A DNA stretch of 64,000 bases from an uncultured Bacilli bacterium (GCA_910588025.1 CAJUQG010000004.1:1-64000), one strand, 5' to 3'; numbered from the stretch's first letter, positions 44,713-54,632 are shown. Notes: a model not told the origin generated them from the letters alone. Program-made: numbers and translations.

Positions 44713-45919
44713 GAAATAACCTCAATTGCTCATGAGGTCTAGAAGTAGGAAGTATTTCTTCATATACCAAGTTTTTTTCAATAAACTCTTTTTTAAAAAG
44801 TTGTGGATTCATAAAATATTTTCCATTGCACGTAATAAAATATTTAGCTCGTTTTAACACAACACCCATTTTTTTTAAGTCATCAAATGATACTTGAAAA
44901 ATACGTCGTGAAGACAAAATTCGTTTAGCAGACTTTACACCAATTCCAGGAATTTTTAAAAGATCATAATAAGAGCAATGATTAATTTCTTTTGGAAATT
45001 CTTCTATATGTCGTAAAGCCCAATCAGCTTTCGGGTCAATTAAAATATTAAAATTAGGATTTTTTTGGTCTAAAAGATCACGAACTTGAAAATGATAAAA
45101 ACGTAGTAACCAATCTGCTTGATAAAGACGATTTTCTCTCTTTAAAGGTGGCTTTTCTAACGATGGTAAGAATGAATCATGATTAACAGGAATGTAAGCA
45201 GAATAAAAAACTCGTTTTAATTGATAATTATTATATAATGACGCGCTTTTCTCCATGATATCTAAATCACTTTCTTTTGTTGCACCAATAATCATTTGCG
45301 TACTTTGTCCAGCTGGAACAAAATGCTTAGTTTGATTTTCTTTCACATATCCCATAATTTTTTCAACTTTAGTTTTATCTTTGTTCGGAGCTAAAAGTTT
45401 TAAACCATGTTCTGTTGGTAACTCAATATTAGCGCTTAATCTATCAACAAGCAATCCAAGTTCTTTTAATTTTTTTTCACTAGCTCCAGGGATTGCCTTT
45501 GCATGAATATATCCTCCAAAATGGTATTTTTTTCTCAAAAGTGTAATGGTTTGAACCAAAAGGTCCATCGTATAATCTGGACTTTTAATAATTCCTGAAC
45601 TTAAAAACAAACCTTCTATATAATTGCGCCGATAAAAGTTTAATGTAATTTCACAAATTTCTTCTGGTGTAAATATAGCTCTTGGAATAGAATTACTTTT
45701 ACGATTTAAACAATATTTACAATCAAAAATACAACAATTCGTCATAAGTATTTTTAAAAGGGAAATACATCTTCCATCAGAAGAAAATGAATGACAAATT
45801 CCTGAAAAAGCTACATTACCAATTCCATTTTTTGATGTTCTAGTACTTCCACTAGATGAACAAGAAGCATCATATTTTGCACTATCAGCTAGAATTTTTA
45901 GCTTTTCTTCTAAGTTCAT
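44705..45919 (-). CDS. Radical SAM/helix-hairpin-helix protein, putative DNA modification or repair (TIGR03916)
   Basis: 404 residues. Radical SAM cluster C63-x3-C67-x2-C70 in CIFDCKYC, extra conserved cysteines before it (C20, C42, C51), a TIM-barrel-like core with GGYIHAKAIPGASE, and a C-terminal HhH DNA-binding motif LKIPGIGVKSAKRILSSR. It is probably a DNA-directed radical enzyme working with the TIGR03915 partner; substrate unknown. Start chosen at the ATG (45919 on the minus strand) with GGTGAT upstream; GTG 45931 is less likely. A TATAAT-like -10 lies about 20-30 nt upstream. Confidence 0.88.
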   Translation of the reverse strand: MNLEEKLKILADSAKYDASCSSSGSTRTSKNGIGNVAFSGICHSFSSDGRCISLLKILMTNCCIFDCKYCLNRKSNSIPRAIFTPEEICEITLNFYRRNYIEGLFLSSGIIKSPDYTMDLLVQTITLLRKKYHFGGYIHAKAIPGASEKKLKELGLLVDRLSANIELPTEHGLKLLAPNKDKTKVEKIMGYVKENQTKHFVPAGQSTQMIIGATKESDLDIMEKSASLYNNYQLKRVFYSAYIPVNHDSFLPSLEKPPLKRENRLYQADWLLRFYHFQVRDLLDQKNPNFNILIDPKADWALRHIEEFPKEINHCSYYDLLKIPGIGVKSAKRILSSRRIFQVSFDDLKKMGVVLKRAKYFITCNGKYFMNPQLFKKEFIEKNLVYEEILPTSRPHEQLRLFHE

Positions 45920-46005
45920 ACCAATCACCAAAAATTATTATAATATAACAGCCAGCAATAATCAAACAAAAGTTTGTGTTAATTTATTCCATTTATATAA
46001 ATTTC

Positions 46006-46191
46006 TTAACTATTTTTTTTGACTCTAGATAAAGTTTTTGTTTGATTTAACTGCGACCCAAATGTATCATAATTAGGATTTTGATTCGGTTGATAAAAAG
46101 ACTCAAATTGCTTTTGTTTCTCTTCTTTTTGCAATTGTTGTTTTAATGGAAAAATAGGATTAACTTTTTCTACCTTTTGAATTAGTTTCAT
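46006..46191 (-). CDS. Small hypothetical protein, 61 aa
   Basis: 61 residues, basic and Gln/Asn-rich (QLQKEEKQKQFESFYQPN), no membrane segment. I chose the internal ATG at 46191 because GCGAGG precedes it; a longer reading to 46299 has no ribosome site and a hydrophobic run unlike the rest. No family recognised. Confidence 0.5.
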   Translation of the reverse strand: MKLIQKVEKVNPIFPLKQQLQKEEKQKQFESFYQPNQNPNYDTFGSQLNQTKTLSRVKKNS

Positions 46192-46315
46192 AGTAACCTC
46201 GCTTTTTAAAATATATGAAAAAGAAAAAAGATAATGATAAAAAAAGGAAATAGCCGATTCATATCGAATAATGATAATGAGGAGGTAAAAAATATTCAAA
46301 ATACCAAATTTTTGC

Positions 46316-46321
46316 TATACT
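46316..46321 (+). promoter_or_regulatory. -10 element of the MBL operon
   Basis: TATACT preceded by TGC (extended -10); ATG 46340 is 18 nt downstream with AAAGGTG between. Confidence 0.55.
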
Positions 46322-46339
46322 AAGTAAAAGGTGTTTGGT

Positions 46340-47224
46340 ATGAAAAAAAGATATTATTGGCTCATTATTATATTAATAGGTAGTATTTTGGGAATTATCC
46401 AAACTTCATTTAGCTTTCAAAATGAAGAACATTTAGAACAAAATTGGGAAGGAGAACAACAAAAGAATAATAATTTTCTAAAAATTCACTATTTAGATGT
46501 AGGACAAGGTGACGCAATATTTATTGAATTACCAAATCAACAGAACCTTTTAATAGATGGTGCAGAATCCAAAGAAAAAGAAAAGATAATAGATTATATA
46601 AATAGATTAAATAAACAAAAAATTGATTATTTAATAGCAACGCATCCTCATGCCGATCATATAGGTGGACTGGCCTCTATCATAGAACAATTCGATATTG
46701 GTAAAATTTATATGCCCAAAGCAATTTCGACCAGTAAAACATATGAAAATCTATTAAAGACGATTATTAATGCCGATTTAAAAATAGCTACTGCCAAAAA
46801 AGATTTAATCATTTTAAATGATGAAAATTTAAAAATGCAATTTTTATCTCCCCAAGAATCTCATTATCAAGATTTAAATAATTATTCTGCTGTATTAAAA
46901 ATAACTTATCAGAAGCATAATTTTTTGTTTATGGGAGATGCTGAGAAATTAATTGAAGATGAAATCACTGAGGATGTAAACGCAGATATTATTAAAGTAG
47001 GTCATCATGGAAGTAATACTTCATCTAGTTTAAATTTTGTGAATCGTGTATCTCCCAAATATGCAATCATATCCGTTGGTTCAAAGAATCAGTATCAACA
47101 TCCTCACAAAGAGATTATTAAAAGATGGCAACAAGTCGGTGCTCAAGTATTACAAACCGATTTACATGGAACCATTATAGCTCAGTCAGATGGATTTAAT
47201 TTACAAATTAAAACAGAAAAATAG
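46340..47224 (+). CDS. ComEC-C-like metallo-beta-lactamase-fold hydrolase, membrane anchored
   Basis: 294 residues. N-terminal hydrophobic anchor (about 5-24), then MBL fold with HYLDVGQGDA, ATHPHADHIGG (metal-binding HxHxDH), GDAEK and VGHHGSNTSS, the set typical of the ComEC C-terminal domain and its stand-alone homologues. Likely an extracellular nuclease or phosphodiesterase-like enzyme; substrate unknown. Followed by a DUF3006 gene, its usual partner. Confidence 0.88.
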   Translation: MKKRYYWLIIILIGSILGIIQTSFSFQNEEHLEQNWEGEQQKNNNFLKIHYLDVGQGDAIFIELPNQQNLLIDGAESKEKEKIIDYINRLNKQKIDYLIATHPHADHIGGLASIIEQFDIGKIYMPKAISTSKTYENLLKTIINADLKIATAKKDLIILNDENLKMQFLSPQESHYQDLNNYSAVLKITYQKHNFLFMGDAEKLIEDEITEDVNADIIKVGHHGSNTSSSLNFVNRVSPKYAIISVGSKNQYQHPHKEIIKRWQQVGAQVLQTDLHGTIIAQSDGFNLQIKTEK

Positions 47225-47239
47225 AAAGTAAGTGAAGAA

Positions 47240-47449
47240 ATGAAAGTAATAATTGACCGTTTTGAAAAAGATATGGCTATCATTGAAATAAAAGAAGGTG
47301 TCTTCACACACATGCCGAAAATTCTCCTTCCTCATGCCAAAGAAGGCGATGTAGTGGATATTATTGTAAATAATAAAGAAACAGAAGAAAGAAAACAAAT
47401 GGTGGCTGATTTGATGAATCGAGCATTTGAAAGTGAGAGCGAACAATGA
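47240..47449 (+). CDS. DUF3006-family protein
   Basis: 69 residues with the DUF3006 pattern: VIIDRFEKDMAIIE at the start, then LPHAKEGDVVDI. These proteins commonly accompany ComEC-like MBL genes, as here. Small beta-barrel of unknown role. Stop overlaps the next ATG (ATGA). Confidence 0.85.
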   Translation: MKVIIDRFEKDMAIIEIKEGVFTHMPKILLPHAKEGDVVDIIVNNKETEERKQMVADLMNRAFESESEQ

Positions 47450-47700
47450 AATTTGACCATTTAATCAAAAATATTATCGCTGAAAAGAAAACTGTTTTTA
47501 TGAATGATAGCTTTACTTTAACAGAAGAACAAGTTAGCGTTTTAAATCGATATAATATCCCCTTTGAATCTTGTCATTCTACTCAAGAATTAATTTTTTG
47601 TATCGAAGAAGTATTAGATAGTGGCATAATGGATGATTCGTTAGAAAGTATTTCCATTTCACTTGCTGAACATGATTATTATCAAAATTATAAAAAATGA
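47446..47700 (+). CDS. Hypothetical protein, 84 aa
   Basis: 84 residues, acidic, no signal or membrane helix, two cysteines. The N-terminal FDHLIKNIIAEKKTVFMND and a C-terminal LAEHDYYQNYKK are its most distinctive parts. No family recognised. Translationally coupled to the DUF3006 gene. One base separates its stop from that of the convergent TspO gene. Confidence 0.65.
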   Translation: MKFDHLIKNIIAEKKTVFMNDSFTLTEEQVSVLNRYNIPFESCHSTQELIFCIEEVLDSGIMDDSLESISISLAEHDYYQNYKK

Positions 47701-47701
47701 C

Positions 47702-48154
47702 TTAGTTTAATAGCCATACTCCTACATTTAAATAAAGAGCAAAAAATAGCCAAAGAATGTAAGGAATAAAAAGGTAAAAACTTTTTTTCTCTAAGTAATA
47801 GTAAAAATACATAAGATAACCTACTAAAAAAATTAAAATAATAATCCAAATAATTGAAAAAAATCGCCATTTGACTAAGAAAAATAACAAGGCCCATGAA
47901 AAATTAAAAAATAATTGTCCATAATATAATATTTTAACAAAGAAATCGTTGTTTTCTTTGCGATACAAGTAATAAGAAATACCAATAAATAGATAAAGAA
48001 TAGACCAAACAATTGGAAAAATAAAACTTTTGGGAGCAAGAAAAGGTAAAGTTAATTGATTATAATCAATTTGATTTTTAATAACGAAACCTATAATAAT
48101 TCCACCAATTATTGGAAAAAAAATAGAAAACAAATGTTGAATTTTATTGGTCAT
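47702..48154 (-). CDS. TspO/MBR-family membrane protein
   Basis: 150 residues, five helices. LPFLAPKSFIFPIVWSILYLFIG (family: KPxFxPPxxxFxxVWTxLY), LFFNFSWALLFF and YILWLFFALYLNVGVWLLN match TspO. Family members bind porphyrins and lipids and influence stress responses. ATG chosen at 48154 because AGGTGATTT precedes it. Confidence 0.88.
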   Translation of the reverse strand: MTNKIQHLFSIFFPIIGGIIIGFVIKNQIDYNQLTLPFLAPKSFIFPIVWSILYLFIGISYYLYRKENNDFFVKILYYGQLFFNFSWALLFFLVKWRFFSIIWIIILIFLVGYLMYFYYYLEKKSFYLFIPYILWLFFALYLNVGVWLLN

Positions 48155-48212
48155 GAAATCACCTATTAAAGAATGATATGTAATAAAAATTAGAATATGA
48201 GTAAAATGGTGA

Positions 48213-48218
48213 TACAAT
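48213..48218 (+). promoter_or_regulatory. -10 element of the addB gene
   Basis: TACAAT with TTAGAA 17 bp upstream; ATG 48236 lies 17 nt downstream. Confidence 0.45.
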
Positions 48219-48235
48219 AACAAAGGGTGTTTCCT

Positions 48236-50614
48236 ATGCAGTATTTAATCATAACAAATGAATTAGATAAAAAAAGAATCCTAAAAGAATTACGAAAAGA
48301 ATTCCCTTTTTTAAATGCTAAAGTATTAGGATATCGAGAACTGATTCAAAATTTATATTTTAATTATACAGAAGAAACCATCTATTATATTGTTGAAAAA
48401 TATCAAATAACAAAAGAAATAGCGATCAATTATTTAGAAAATTTATACTTTATAAATTTTGAAAAAACGAGCTATCCCAAATTAATATTTCTCCAAAATT
48501 TATATCAAGAATTATTACAAGCAAATTTATTAAAAATAAATCCATTATGGAAAAAAGATTTAAAACAAAAAAAAATAATATTTTATCATTTAAATCAAAA
48601 TGATAACTTTTTTCAAAAAATAATGAGAGAATGCCAAAAGATTACTAAGATAGAGCAAATTGATTGGTCGATAAAAGAAGACCAAAAAATAACACTAACA
48701 CCTTATTTAAATAGGGAAAGTGAAGTCATTGGAATTTGTAATCAAATTTGTGAATTAATAAAAACAGGCAAAAAAATATCAGATATATATTTAGCAAATT
48801 TATCAACAGAATATTATAATTTATTGGAAACTTATGCTTCTTTTTTTCATTTACCAATTAATTTAAAGAAAAAAGAAACATTTTATTCTAGTTTTATAGT
48901 TACAGACTTTCAAGAACTATATGTAGATGATTTAAAAACTGCAATAAAGAAATTACAAGAAAAATATCCTAAGGAAGAAGAAAAAATTGTCTTAGAATGG
49001 ATTATTTCCATTTGCAATAAATATATTTTTATAAAAGATGAGCAAAAGAAAAAACAATTTATCTTAGAAGATTTGAAAAATCAAAAAAAACCGAATCAAA
49101 AAATTGAACTAGGGATACAAGAAATTGATTTTTATGAAAATGAAATTTCCGAAGATTCCATCTTATTTCTATTAGGTGTTAACGAAAGTTTTTTTCCTAA
49201 AATTCAAAAAGATGAAGCATATTTAAGTGATAAAGAAATGCACGCATTAGGTTGGAATACATCAAGTGAAAAAAATGCTTTAGAAAAAGAGAGATGTTTA
49301 AAAAAATTAAAAACTTTTTCTTCCGTTTGTTTATCTTATCCTAAGAAAGATGGGAAAATCGATTTATATCCATCTAGTATTTTAGATGAGCTTATTTATG
49401 AAATAAAAGAACCAAAAGTTAATCATCAACATTCTCATATTTACAATTTATTAGAATTTGGTCAAAAAATGGACCAATATTACAAATATGGGACAAAAGA
49501 TGAAAATTTAGAAAATCTATATAATACTTATCCAAATGTTTATAATTCTTTTAAAAATGAGTACACCCAAATAAAACGAAAAGAAAAAGACCCAATAAAG
49601 TTATCTTATTCTTCTTTAGATACATTTTTTCATTGTAGCTTTAAATATTATTTAGACTATATTTTACGGTTAAATGATCATGAAGAAAATTTTGCTCAGA
49701 AAATAGGATGTTTATTTCATGAAATACTAAAAGATTGTTACAATTCTAATTTTAATTTTGAAAAATCGTGGCAAGAACATATTGAAAATTTTACCTTAAA
49801 AGAAAAGCAAGAATATTATTTTTTAAACAAACTACAAGAAGACTTAAAAAGAGTGATTAATACATTAAAAAAACAAGAAGATGGAAAAAGTTTTAATATA
49901 AAAACAGAAGAAAAGATTGTGATGTCACTAACCGATGACAATAGAGTACAATTAAGTGGTATCATGGATAAAATCTTTTGGAAGGAAAAAGATGGAAAGA
50001 CTCTTGTAAGTGTAATAGACTATAAAACAGGTAATCCTTCATTAAGTCTAGACGAAACTCCACATGGCTTAAATCTTCAATTACCAATTTATTTAATATT
50101 ATTACATAATTTACCTTTTGAAAATATTAAAGTCATAGGTTTTTACTTACAAAAAATATTGCCATCGCTTCCAGAACGAGATGCAGTCCACAGTGAAAAT
50201 GAATTAAAAATGAAAAATTTATTACTTCAAGGATATAGTACAGATGAAGAAAAGTTTTTAAAAGAATTTGATCCTTCTTATCAAGATAGCAAACTAATTA
50301 AAAGTATGAAAATGAGTTCCAAAGGATTCTATCCTTATTCTAAAATATTAAGTGAGCAAAAACTTCAAAAATTAGAACAAATAACCTTAAATAAAATAAA
50401 AGAAGCCATAAGAGATATCCAAAATGAAAATTTCTCTATCAATCCAAAAAGGTTATCTAATAATTTAATAGGTTGTGCTTATTGTAATTATCAAAGTATT
50501 TGTTTTCGTAAGGAAAAAGATATTGTAAATTTAAAAGAATTAAAAGCAAGTGAATTTTTAGGGAGTGATAACATTGCCAACATGGACGAAAGAACAGAGC
50601 GATGCCATTTATAA
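48236..50614 (+). CDS. addB: AddB-like helicase/nuclease subunit, compact
   Basis: 792 residues, far shorter than B. subtilis AddB (about 1160). No Walker A near the N-terminus. Core: a region with LLGVNESFFPK, then KLSYSSLDTFFHCSFKYYLDY with the first Fe-S cysteine, nuclease motifs GCLFHEIL and VIDYKTG, GLNLQLPIY, and the C-x2-C-x5-C cluster CAYCNYQSIC. This is the AddB/RexB nuclease with its Fe-S staple. Pairs with AddA to resect double-strand breaks for recombination. Overlaps addA by about 40 nt. Confidence 0.85.
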   Translation: MQYLIITNELDKKRILKELRKEFPFLNAKVLGYRELIQNLYFNYTEETIYYIVEKYQITKEIAINYLENLYFINFEKTSYPKLIFLQNLYQELLQANLLKINPLWKKDLKQKKIIFYHLNQNDNFFQKIMRECQKITKIEQIDWSIKEDQKITLTPYLNRESEVIGICNQICELIKTGKKISDIYLANLSTEYYNLLETYASFFHLPINLKKKETFYSSFIVTDFQELYVDDLKTAIKKLQEKYPKEEEKIVLEWIISICNKYIFIKDEQKKKQFILEDLKNQKKPNQKIELGIQEIDFYENEISEDSILFLLGVNESFFPKIQKDEAYLSDKEMHALGWNTSSEKNALEKERCLKKLKTFSSVCLSYPKKDGKIDLYPSSILDELIYEIKEPKVNHQHSHIYNLLEFGQKMDQYYKYGTKDENLENLYNTYPNVYNSFKNEYTQIKRKEKDPIKLSYSSLDTFFHCSFKYYLDYILRLNDHEENFAQKIGCLFHEILKDCYNSNFNFEKSWQEHIENFTLKEKQEYYFLNKLQEDLKRVINTLKKQEDGKSFNIKTEEKIVMSLTDDNRVQLSGIMDKIFWKEKDGKTLVSVIDYKTGNPSLSLDETPHGLNLQLPIYLILLHNLPFENIKVIGFYLQKILPSLPERDAVHSENELKMKNLLLQGYSTDEEKFLKEFDPSYQDSKLIKSMKMSSKGFYPYSKILSEQKLQKLEQITLNKIKEAIRDIQNENFSINPKRLSNNLIGCAYCNYQSICFRKEKDIVNLKELKASEFLGSDNIANMDERTERCHL

Positions 50615-53600
50615 AAGTGGCAAGAATATCATTGTGAGCGCTGGGGCAGGAAGTGGTAAAACCGCTGTTTTAACAACAAGAGTACTTCATAAGTTAGAAA
50701 ATGGAATACATGTGAATGAATTATTAATTTTAACTTTTACAAAAGCAGCGGCAAGTGAAATGAAAGAGCGAATTCGTAAAAACTTAAGAAAAAAGCCAGA
50801 TTTAAAACCTGAGTTATTACTACTTGACACAGCTTATGTGACAACGTTTGATTCTTTTTCGTTATCGATTGTCAAAAAGTATCATTACCTTTTAAATGTT
50901 TCATCAAATTTAAAAATTACAGATAATACGATGATTGAAATGTTGCGAAAAGATGTTCTAAGAAAGACAATGGATAAATTTTATACAAATAAAGATGTCA
51001 ACTTTTTAAAGCTCATTGATGAATTTTGTGTCAAAGATGACCATGAAATTTACGATGCGATGTTAAATATATCAAAATCTTTCGAAAAAGACTTTACCAA
51101 ATTAGAACGATTAGACGGTTATCAACAGCTTTATTTTAGCGAGCAAAAAATAGAAGAATATTTAAACGAATTTGAGCAATTAGTTATTAAAAAACAAAGT
51201 GATTTAAAAGAGAAAATAAACGAATTTGAACGAATCGCGTCTAAAGATTATATTAGTAAAATTTATGAAAATCTAAATGGATTATTATCGTTTTCAACTA
51301 TTGACGATTTAGTAAGTGTAAAATCTTCGAAAATACCACCTCTTCCTAAAAATTCTGAAGAGGAAATTAAAGAAGAAAAAGAACAATTAAATAATGTATT
51401 AAAAGATTTAAAAAAATTATTGGATTATGGTACAAAAGAGCAATTGAAAAACGATTTGTTGCAACTAAAAGAATTTGTTAATATATTTGTGCTAGTATTG
51501 AAAGATTATTTGAAGGAGTTTGAAAATCAAAAAAAGGAAAAGAACTATTATGATTTTAATGATATTGCTTTTTTAGCTTTAAATTTGCTCAAAAATAATC
51601 AAGAAGTATGCGATGAAATAAAAAATAGTTTTAAAGAGATTATGATTGACGAATATCAAGATACCAATGATATTCAAGAAGAATTTATTCGATTAATTTC
51701 TCAAAATAATGTTTACATGGTAGGTGACATTAAACAAAGTATTTATCGGTTTCGAAATGCTAATCCTTATCTATTTAAAAAGAAATATGATAATTATCGC
51801 CAAAAAATAAATGGAGAAAAAATTGACTTATTAAAAAATTTTCGTTCCCGAAAAGAAGTGTTACAAAATATAAATTTGATTTTCAATAATATTATGATAG
51901 ATAACTTTGGAGGAGCAAATTATCTAGAAGAGCATCAAATGGTTTTTGGTAATCAAGATTATTTAGAAAAAGGTCTTACCTCTGAAAATTATAATATGGA
52001 AATATTGACTTATGAAAATCCTAAAAATACTGGTTTTACTAAAGAAGAACTTGAAGTGTTTGCAATTGGCAAAGATATTCAAAAAAAAATAAACGAAGGA
52101 TATTTACTATATAATAAAGATGAAAATCAAGTCCATCCAGCTAAATATCAAGATTTTGTTATTTTAATGGACCGAAGCAGTAGTTTTGATCTATACAAAA
52201 AAATATTTAATTATTTAAAAATTCCTATTTCTATTGAGAAAGATGAAACATTAAATGATTCTACTTGTTTTTTAGTAATTAAAAATTTATTGAAAGTTCT
52301 TCTTTCGTATACAGAGAAAAATTTTGACACAAACTTTCGCTTTTCTTTTGTGAGCGTTTTAAGAAGTTTTTTATTCAATTATCAAGACCAAGCAATTTAT
52401 GATTTATTACAATCTTCTTCATGGTATCAAAATCAATTATATGAAACAATTCGGCCTATCTTAAACAATATTTCAACGAAATCGATAACTAAAATATTGC
52501 ACGAAGTTTATGAGTGCACTGAATTATATCGTAAAATGATTCAAATTGGTGATATAAAAGAAAATATGATGATTCTGTCAAGTATTCAAAATTTAGCTGA
52601 AAATTATCAACTTGAAGGAAAAAACTTGAAATCTTTTTATGAATTTTTATCACGAATTAACAAAGAAGAAATGAATATAACTTATACAAATGAAACAACC
52701 AGTAATGAATGTGTAAAGATTATGACTATCCATAAATCCAAAGGTCTAGAATATCCTATTTGTTATTTTAGTGGATTATATAAAAACTTTAATATTTCAG
52801 ATGTGAAAGAAAAATTTATATATGATAAAAAATATGGAATCATAACACCTTTGAAAGAAGAGGGGATGTATAGTTGCTTCCTAAAAGAATTAATAAAAGA
52901 AAATTATTTAATAGAAGAAATTTCTGAAAAAATTCGTTTATTTTATGTAGCTGTAACAAGAGCAAAAGAAAAAATGATTTTTCTCGTACCAAAAAAAGAA
53001 AAAGAATTTCCAAATGGTATTCAAAATCAGCAAATAAAGTGTCGCTCTTTAGCAGATTTTTTATATATGATTTGGGACTATTTAAAATCATATCAAATTC
53101 CTGTAAATCAAAACGAGATTTCTTTAACAAAAAATTATTTAAATACAGAACTTGAAAAAAATTGGCAAAAAAACAGTAAGTTAAAATTACAGATTCAAGA
53201 ATTAGAATATCAAAAAGAAGAAAAATCCCAGATAAAATATTCCAAAAATATGATTTCATTAAATAACCTAGAAGACGATAAAAACATAAAACTAGGTTTA
53301 AAAATTCATGAATATCTTGAACTAATTGACTTTCATAATCCAGATTATTCTGTTATATCTGAAAAAATAATTCAAAATAAAATTAAAAAGTTTTTAAATT
53401 CTTCATTTTTACAAAAACGGTTGAATGGAGAAATTTATAAAGAATACGAATTTGTTTTTGAAAATGAAAATAAAGAGCATCACGGTATTATTGATCTAAT
53501 GATAATTGAGGATAATTTAATTACGATTGTGGATTATAAATTAAATCATTTATTCGATGAAGCCTATATTAAGCAATTAAATGGTTACCAAGAATATATA

Positions 53601-53693
53601 AAAGAACAAAGTGGAAAACCAGTTGAACTGTACTTATATTCTATTTTAAAAGAGGATTTTTTAGCTATTAAAAACAATCAAGTTATGTTATGA
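50574..53693 (+). CDS. addA: AddA helicase-nuclease subunit
   Basis: 1039 residues (B. subtilis AddA about 1230). UvrD-type helicase motifs in order: SAGAGSGKT (22-30), TFTKAAASEMKERI, MIDEYQDTND, VGDIKQSIYRFRNAN, NFRSR, IMTIHKSKGLEYP and LFYVAVTRAKEKM. C-terminal PD-(D/E)XK nuclease with GLKIHEYLE, HHGIIDLMI, IVDYKLNH and QLNGYQEYI. TTG 50574 with AGGGAG at the right spacing gives the usual MPTWTKEQ start and is preferred to GTG 50565. Confidence 0.9.
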   Translation: MPTWTKEQSDAIYKSGKNIIVSAGAGSGKTAVLTTRVLHKLENGIHVNELLILTFTKAAASEMKERIRKNLRKKPDLKPELLLLDTAYVTTFDSFSLSIVKKYHYLLNVSSNLKITDNTMIEMLRKDVLRKTMDKFYTNKDVNFLKLIDEFCVKDDHEIYDAMLNISKSFEKDFTKLERLDGYQQLYFSEQKIEEYLNEFEQLVIKKQSDLKEKINEFERIASKDYISKIYENLNGLLSFSTIDDLVSVKSSKIPPLPKNSEEEIKEEKEQLNNVLKDLKKLLDYGTKEQLKNDLLQLKEFVNIFVLVLKDYLKEFENQKKEKNYYDFNDIAFLALNLLKNNQEVCDEIKNSFKEIMIDEYQDTNDIQEEFIRLISQNNVYMVGDIKQSIYRFRNANPYLFKKKYDNYRQKINGEKIDLLKNFRSRKEVLQNINLIFNNIMIDNFGGANYLEEHQMVFGNQDYLEKGLTSENYNMEILTYENPKNTGFTKEELEVFAIGKDIQKKINEGYLLYNKDENQVHPAKYQDFVILMDRSSSFDLYKKIFNYLKIPISIEKDETLNDSTCFLVIKNLLKVLLSYTEKNFDTNFRFSFVSVLRSFLFNYQDQAIYDLLQSSSWYQNQLYETIRPILNNISTKSITKILHEVYECTELYRKMIQIGDIKENMMILSSIQNLAENYQLEGKNLKSFYEFLSRINKEEMNITYTNETTSNECVKIMTIHKSKGLEYPICYFSGLYKNFNISDVKEKFIYDKKYGIITPLKEEGMYSCFLKELIKENYLIEEISEKIRLFYVAVTRAKEKMIFLVPKKEKEFPNGIQNQQIKCRSLADFLYMIWDYLKSYQIPVNQNEISLTKNYLNTELEKNWQKNSKLKLQIQELEYQKEEKSQIKYSKNMISLNNLEDDKNIKLGLKIHEYLELIDFHNPDYSVISEKIIQNKIKKFLNSSFLQKRLNGEIYKEYEFVFENENKEHHGIIDLMIIEDNLITIVDYKLNHLFDEAYIKQLNGYQEYIKEQSGKPVELYLYSILKEDFLAIKNNQVML

Positions 53694-53711
53694 TTATTTT
53701 AGGAGGAAAGT

Positions 53712-54608
53712 ATGAAAGAATTTTACATGGATCTAGGTTCTTCAACAATAAAATTTTATGAATACACTACTGAATTAAAATTGTTAGAGGAACATTCAAT
53801 TTATTTTAAAAACGATTTTTCGAAAACAGAAGGAATTAGCAAAGAAAATCAAAATGAACTTTTAAATTATTTGAAATCATTAAAAGAAAAATATAACTTA
53901 CGTTATGAAAATACCCATATTTTTGTTACGGGAATATTTCGTGAATTAACTTTTGAAAAAAAACAAGAACTAGTTAAATTATTTAATAATGAATTAGACC
54001 TTCATTTTAATATTATTAGTCATGGTATAGAAAACTATTATTTAGGAAAAGCAATGGAAAATAACTATAACAATAAGAAAGTTTTAGTTATTAACATGGG
54101 TGGAAAAACTACAGAATTAGTAACGTTTGAAAATAATAAAATAACTGAAAGAAGTAATTTGAAAGTTGGCGTTGCTGATTTATTAAATGCCTTTCCCGAT
54201 GCAAATCAAAGTATTTCTAAGGTAAGTATTGAAGAAGTAGAAGAGTTTGTAAAAGAAAAATTAACAGGAGAAAAATTTTCCGAAAATTACGATTGTGCAA
54301 TTTTTACGGGCGGTGAAGAACGCTTTGAATTACTAACAGACTTTCCTTTAGAAAAGAATACCTTATTTCAAGATGGAATTCATAAATACATGATATCAAC
54401 AGAAAAATATGTAGAGTCATCTAAAAAAGTATTCTTTGAAATAACCTTAGAACAATTATATGAGTTAATGCCTCAAAATCCTAAATGGATGGATGGCGCA
54501 CGTTTAGGAGCAATTTTACCCTTAGCAATCTTTCATCTAGCAAACATTCCTTATATAGTGCCATCAGATTTGAATTTAATAAACGGTGTCATCAATGACC
54601 AAAAATAA
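53712..54608 (+). CDS. Ppx/GppA-like ASKHA protein
   Basis: 298 residues. Phosphate-binding loops MDLGSSTIKFYE and VINMGGKTTELV, HGIENYYLGKA, and a C-terminal GARLGAILPLAIFHLANI resemble exopolyphosphatase/GppA. It is shorter than Ppx and has no HD domain. Activity on polyphosphate or pppGpp is possible but not shown. AGGAGG ribosome site, 18 bp after addA. The terminator at its stop is shared with the convergent gene. Confidence 0.7.
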   Translation: MKEFYMDLGSSTIKFYEYTTELKLLEEHSIYFKNDFSKTEGISKENQNELLNYLKSLKEKYNLRYENTHIFVTGIFRELTFEKKQELVKLFNNELDLHFNIISHGIENYYLGKAMENNYNNKKVLVINMGGKTTELVTFENNKITERSNLKVGVADLLNAFPDANQSISKVSIEEVEEFVKEKLTGEKFSENYDCAIFTGGEERFELLTDFPLEKNTLFQDGIHKYMISTEKYVESSKKVFFEITLEQLYELMPQNPKWMDGARLGAILPLAIFHLANIPYIVPSDLNLINGVINDQK

Positions 54609-54632
54609 ACTGCTTTAATTAGCAGTTTTTTT
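54607..54632. terminator. Bidirectional terminator
   Basis: AAACTGCT/AGCAGTTT perfect stem, TTAATT loop, T tract between convergent genes. Confidence 0.85.

Noticed and set aside
46192..46299. N-terminal extension of the 61-residue minus-strand protein
   Set aside because: Hydrophobic low-complexity reading without ribosome site; the internal ATG at 46191 has GCGAGG.
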